Part shown: in pieces, positions 59,106 through 64,000 of the stretch
Numbering within the stretch: the first letter of the stretch is position 1
Layout of the letters: every line of letters starts with the position of its first letter
Source: Reticulitermes lucifugus
Lineage: Eukaryota > Arthropoda > Insecta > Blattodea > Rhinotermitidae
NCBI GenBank assembly: GCA_026260175.1
Contig: JAKCWW010000653.1
Span: 33,984-97,983, forward strand
Length of the DNA stretch: 64,000 nt
Direction: 5' to 3'
Position numbers and translations under genes: made by a program
The notes under the pieces: generated by a model
Told to the model about the DNA's origin: nothing
The model's input: only the letters and a program-made list of their open reading frames with translations
The model's database searches: none

Positions 59106-60734
59106 ACCAAAAGCGGACTATTCTAAGCATGTTAATAAACCTTAAAGTTTTTACAAGACAGTAGCGGACACTTGTGAGCCTGGTAATAAAACTTCGAATT
59201 TGTACAAGACAGTATCTGACTGTCGTGAACACGGTAATGAACATTCGGGTTTGTACAAGACAGTATCTAACTGTCGTGAAAACGGTAATGAACATTCGGG
59301 TTTTACAAGACAGTAGCTGACTGTCGTGAACACAGTAATGAACATTCGGGTTTGTACAAGACAGTATCTGACTGTCGTGAACACGGTAATGAACATTCGG
59401 GTTTGTACAAGACAGTAACTGACTGTCGTGAACACGGTAATGAACCTTCAAATTTGTACAAGACTAGCTGACTGTAGTGAACACGGCAATGAACATTCGG
59501 GTTTGTACAAGACAGTAGCTGAATGTAGTGAACACGGCAATGAACTTTCGGCTTTTTATAAGACAGTAGCTGACTGTCGCGAACACGGTAATGAACATTC
59601 GGATTTGTACAAGACAGTATCTGACTGTCGTGAACAGAATAATGAACATTCGGTTTTGTACAAGACGGTATCTGACTGTCGTGAACACGGTAATGAATAT
59701 TCGGATTTGTACAAGACAGTATCTGAATGTCGTGAACACGGTAATGAATATTCGGGTTTGTACAAGAGAGTATCTGACTGTCGTGAACACGGTAATGAAC
59801 CTTCGAATTTGTACAAGACAGTAGCTGACTGTCGTGAACACGGTAATGAACATTCCGGTTTTTACAAGAGAGTATCTGACTGTCATGAACACGGTAATAA
59901 ACATTCGGGTTTGTACAAGACAGTATCTGACTGTCGTGAACACGGTAATGAACATTCGGGTTTGTACAAGACAGTAACTGACTGTCGTGAACACGGTAAT
60001 GAACCTTTGAATTTGTACAAGACAGTAGCTGACTGTCGTGAAAACGGTAATGAACATTCGAATTTGTACAAGACAGTAGCTGACTGTAGTGAACACGGCA
60101 ATGAACATTCGGCTTTGTACAAGACAGTATCTGACTGTCGTGAACACGGTAATGAACATTCGCGTTTATACAAGACAGTATCTGACTGTCGTGAACACAA
60201 TAATGAACATTCGGGTTTGTACAAGACAGTAGCTGACTGTCGTGAACACGGCAATGAAAATTCGCTTTTATACAAGACAGTATCTGACTGTCGTAAACAC
60301 GGTAATGAACATTCTCGTTTATACAAGACAGTATCTGACTGTCGTGAACACAGTAATGAACATTCGGGTTTGTACAAGACAGTAGCTGACTGTAGTGAAC
60401 ATGGTAATGAACATTCGCGTTTATACAAGACAGTATCTGACTGTCGTGAACACGGTAATGAACATTCGCATTTATACAAGACAGTATCTGACTGTCATGA
60501 ACACAGTAATGAACATTCGGGTTTGTACAAGACAGTAGTTGACTGTAGTGAACACGGCAATGAACATTCGGCTTTGTACAAGACAGTATCTGACTGTCGT
60601 GAACACGGCAATGAACATTCGGGTTTGTACAAGACAGTAGCTGACTGTCGTGAACACGGCAATGAACATTCGGGTTTGCACAAGACAGTAGCTGACTGTT
60701 GTGAAACGGTAATGAACCCTCGGATTTGTACAAG
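59106..60734. repeat. 51-bp tandem satellite (minisatellite), about 32 units
   Basis: A 51-bp unit repeats 31 times from 59157 to about 60734, preceded by one degenerate unit from 59106. Unit starts (GACAGT) are 51 bp apart except for three short units (one base lost before 59309, two before 59511, one before 60734). The consensus includes GACAGTATCTGACTGTC, GTGAACACGGTAATGAAC and ATTCGGGTTTGTACAA. Main variants: GTATCT or GTAGCT, CTGTCG or CTGTAG, GGGTTTG or CGCGTTTA. Because 51 = 17 x 3 and the unit lacks stops in most frames, long ORFs run through on both strands (437 codons plus at 59428-60741, 517 codons minus at 59303-60856). Substitutions fall at all codon positions in every frame, so I do not consider it protein-coding. 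Confidence 0.95.
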
Positions 60735-60927
60735 AAAGTGAATTTCCTGACCACGTGAGTGACCCTTAGCTTATAAAAAGAACTATGCATTATGACGTAA
60801 GGTATGTAAATCCAATTCAAGGAAATTGCTCTTGGTAAAAGTAATGACTTTTTCAACTACATAGTCCGAAAATGTATTGATTTTTAATACTAATTTGGTA
60901 AATTTCAAACTTTCATTTATAAAACTG

Positions 60928-61090
60928 GGGTTCAAGTTCCGGATCAGAGGGACTTTTTACCACCAGCACACTCAGAATTCCATTTGAACCTAATAGGCTT
61001 TCTATTCATTATGTATCCTAGGTTTTCCCGGAGAAAATATGGGTGAAACGTGAACGTGACCACTTATCTGCACTCACTGTATAGGCCGCC
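60928..61090 (+). mobile_element. possible SINE-like family E, copy 3
   Basis: GGTTCAAGTTCCGGATCAGAG (B-box-like) and CTAGGTTTTCCCGGAGAAAA resemble parts of family E at 21858 but with poorer agreement. Confidence 0.3.
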
Positions 61091-61709
61091 GCTGTCTGAA
61101 TGTTAGACGCTGTGACAATCCTACTATTTACTTTCACACGGTCCATGCTGTCATTGCGCTGCTATTTTCAGTTAAACGTTCATCTGGTTTTATAAAAAAG
61201 GAAAACAGAAAATAATTCAGAGGTTTATTATTCTCCCAGCAGAACCAATTAACTATTCAGTTCCCCGTTTTGGCTTCCGGTTACGACTAAACTAAAACTT
61301 TGAAATTACACGTGAAACTTTTCTTTATTAACGTGTACGACCGCCGGGCCTTAATGTGTTGCCTGAGTGAAATTAAAAAGCATTCATCTTCGGAAGACCA
61401 GTGCTTGCTCGCAAGCTGGCTTTAGTCAAGAAGACAGTACGCCACAGAACAGACTAATTTCATCCCTTGCCACGCAGCACCATTAGGAAGTCCCTGAGGA
61501 AGCAATTTGCAGACATGTCAAGCCTCAGGGAGACGCTGAGACAGGGAGACCTTATGGGCTGCTGATGTCGAGACGACGTGGAGCCTCGAGAATCAACTGC
61601 TCTCTTCCAGGCAGTAAAAACTTTGCAGCCAGGTTCTTGGCGGCGGAATCTTGGAATAAACTGCATATTTACGTGGGTGGTTTTCTTTCTTATTACTTAT
61701 TTCTACATA

Positions 61710-62110
61710 ACTGGCTAAATCCATGGAGTAGAGTCAATCCTGAGAAGCTGACAGCACCTCAGCTAGATAAGAAATTACTCGCATTTTATGGAACCCGAAG
61801 GTTCATTTCCGCATTCACGAGAGCCAGCCACCTGTCCGTATCCTGAGTCAGATCAATCCAGTCCATGCCCCATCCCACTTCTTGAAGTACCATTTTAATA
61901 TTATCCTCCCATCTACGCCTGGGTCTTCCAAGTGGTCTCTTTCTCTCAGGTCTCCCCACCAGATCCCTGTATGCACCTCCTTACCTCGTGCCAAAGGATC
62001 AGTCCAGGTCCGAGGCCTTTTGAAATGTTTTGTAACATGGTATGTTTTACGGTGAGGAGTTGTTAGCACCTCACCCAACTCCCAAGCTGTAGAACCCACC
62101 CCTTGTCGGC
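61710..62110 (-). pseudogene. LINE ORF2 C-terminus and 3' UTR remnant
   Basis: Reverse complement reads [20 protein letters not shown], then [19 protein letters not shown] and AEMNLRVP followed by a stop, the C-terminus of the cockroach/termite endonuclease-reverse transcriptase family, then a 3' UTR with AGTAATTTCTTATCTAGCTG and ACTCTACTCCATGGAT. The Arg-rich [10 protein letters not shown] is the usual end region of this ORF2. A plus-one frame of the same DNA gives the [11 protein letters not shown] peptide that I recall at the start of many spurious cockroach gene models. The upstream RT and endonuclease are not here; 5'-truncated. Frame is open for about 45 residues, so this is the best preserved of the window's LINE tails. 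Confidence 0.75.
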
Positions 62111-62458
62111 TGTCCGCAACTTCTTATTCAATATATTCGCAGCTACCCTCCATATCTAGAGATCGTTCCTCCATTCTGCAACCTGAGGGCCCGCCATGCT
62201 GTGGTGACAGGGACTTGTAATTAGTGCATAGAATTAACACTTCTTAGGGAGATCGTGCTAGTTTGCCCGTTTCATCGTCAATGCAATTGGCTTCCCAAAC
62301 TAGAGGTCAGCACAGGCTGAAATGTAGAATTTTACTCGGCACGACTCGCTAGTTTACCTTCAGATGTGTCACACTTAACCGACCAAGGCGCTACTATCTT
62401 TAATTCTAGCCCGAATCAAGCCTGATGTATTTAAATCTGCACTGAATATCGCCTTTTA

Positions 62459-62730
62459 TAAACGTTTTATTTAACGACGCTCTGAAGTCCTCAGGTAGGT
62501 GATGGATGAATAAATGTGCATAGAGCATTGGTGGAATAACATTGATAGGGATACCAAAGTACTTTGAGAGGTGCGGGGGTGGGGGGGGATAAATCCATCA
62601 CAATGCTATTTTATCCACTAAAACTCCTACATGGATTGGCCTAGGGTGGAACCCAGGCCTTCGGTGTGAAATTCCGGTCACTAATCGTCTGCGCAGTGGC
62701 ACAGTCGCACTGCCGTCATTAAAGCTTGTT
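62459..62730 (-). mobile_element. SINE-like repeat family D, copy 2
   Basis: CGTTTTATTTAACGACGCTC, GATGGATGAATAAA, GGTGGAATAACATTGATAGG and CCAAAGTACTTTGAGAG correspond to copy 1. The right end GGTGGAACCCAGGCCTTCGG and TCTGCGCAGTGGCACAGTCG looks like a reversed tRNA-like head. Confidence 0.55.
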
Positions 62731-64000
62731 TGTTTTAATGGGTAATGTGCAGAGTCCTTCAAAGAAATGCATAAATTCAAAGTCTCTTTCAAATCAGGTG
62801 AATCAGTGACACGTTCTGTAGAAGATTGTATTATATATGTTTACACTTTCGGCTTAATTAAGCAATTTGTTGTTCTTGTTAATATATGAACATTTTGAAC
62901 GTAAGGTTTTTGCAATGACATTTGAAAAAACTGTTTACTGAAGCTCGAGGAACGTCTGATATCATTTGACTTTTAAGAAACAGTACATAAATATCGGAAG
63001 ACAAATTCGTAAAGTGTTTCCTTGGAAGTACGACTGGGAAGGAGTACCTATGAATATGCTAGAGAAAATTCAGTGAGGGATTTTTTCTGATGCCGCCTGA
63101 ACTCAATTTCCGAAGCTCACTCCTTCAATAAATCCTCAAACTTCCCCATGATGTACACATGCAGTCCTACAGCCACTTGCTGAAAAATTTGCAATTTACA
63201 AGTAGCAGCAAAGCCCTTAGCTGTTACTTTTCTTTGTCTTGAGCAGAAGATGAAGGCTCCTACTAATAACTTCTTTGCCATCCAGTCCTGGATCATGTAA
63301 AAGTATTCGTGGATTTACATTAAAAATTCTACGGGGGAAATAACAAGTTTTAAATGTATTTATTTTTCCTATTCATTGCCTAGAAGAGGCGAAATTTAAA
63401 GTCATCAAATTAAAAATACGCATTTCTTTAATTCAAAGGTGTGAATTAATAAAATGTGCATGTCGTTACGGTGGAAAGCTTCAATTTGAAATATTTTTCA
63501 TAATGGTATGCATTTAAAGACATGTAAGGATAAAGTGTATTGTCGATGAGATATATTACGCGCATCAAAACAATTATTTATTCCGTTAAGCTGTGGCCAT
63601 CCCTACTGTTAATTAGATTTACTCACAACAGATTTTATCTACAATAAACGAACAACAGAGCTGTAAGCATGTAAACAAATTTTGTACCGCAGTCTAAGCG
63701 ACTAGATATAAATAAATGAATATCAGTGTCAACACAGCTGTATTAATGACATTGGTGACGTATTTGGCACTTGGATTTTGGCATAGGTTGCTGTCAATCC
63801 TTTTAAGTTACATTGTTTGTTAAAAATATATTAGCTTTGCATTTAATGACTTCCTCTTCACGTTTTTGAATCGGTTGATGGTGTATGCCAAACTGGCATT
63901 GACAATCTTTACGTGCGACATCCTTTTATGTATCAGTGATATATACAGGGCATACACAAAAGAATGGTGCGGTTTCAAAAGTGAATAAAAAATTTATGTC
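62731..64000. other. unannotated intergenic DNA
   Basis: Nothing recognised to the end of the window. Confidence 0.45.

Noticed and set aside
59106-60734. CRISPR array
   Set aside because: Units are contiguous 51-bp copies with no unique spacers, in a eukaryotic setting.
59303-60856. 517-codon minus and 437-codon plus ORFs as protein genes
   Set aside because: They are read-through of a 51-bp satellite that is open in most frames; no start context, no promoter, no non-repeat domain, and substitutions do not respect any frame.

Overview
The window is non-coding, transposon-rich eukaryotic DNA, most probably from an insect. The repeat set looks like a cockroach or termite (Blattodea, Periplaneta-like). 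It has abundant tRNA-headed SINEs and decayed non-LTR retrotransposon tails whose reading frame ends in ...[15 protein letters not shown] remember that tail and those SINE types from cockroach assemblies, but this was not checked by a search. The DNA is AT-rich, contains a 50-N assembly gap at 14808-14857, and shows no convincing host protein-coding exon, operon, rRNA or functional tRNA gene.

The main content is a dispersed family of short fold-back elements related to Penelope-like retroelements (PLEs). Ten or more places carry a minimal hammerhead-ribozyme-like core: CUGANGA, then a short stem, then GAAA, then a tiny stem III ending in UA or UC. They lie at about 3.06, 3.9, 7.55, 12.9, 14.1/14.4, 15.25, 40.4/40.6, 42.8/43.2 and 46.3/46.7 kb, with a wrecked copy at 57.7 kb. 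Most sit in the arms of long inverted repeats. A short 3' tail built around AATGCACGGTGAA follows the right arm in several of them. The same tail ends a 533-bp insertion at 38195-38727 that encodes the N-terminal part of a PLE reverse transcriptase. Three insertions have direct repeats that look like target-site duplications (17, 14 and 11 bp). Ribozyme, arms, tail and RT fragment therefore appear to be parts of one mobile family, seen as a deleted RT-bearing copy and several RT-less fold-backs.

The second prominent object is a 51-bp tandem satellite at 59106-60734 with 31 clear units plus one degenerate unit. The period is 17 codons, so four reading frames (five in some units) stay open and give long artefactual ORFs. 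Each unit carries a GACAGT/ACTGTC hairpin, and part of the array has a 3-unit (153-bp) higher-order pattern.

The remainder is: SINE family A (tRNA head, two alternative 3' modules; seven copies), SINE B (three copies, one interrupted by the gap and flanked by a 14-bp duplication), families C, D and E, five LINE ORF2 remnants (7.8, 40.7, 45.5, 48.0 and 61.7 kb), a 181-bp pogo/Tigger-like MITE at 37803-37983, two copies of another dispersed repeat, and microsatellites. Long stretches between these hold nothing I can name.
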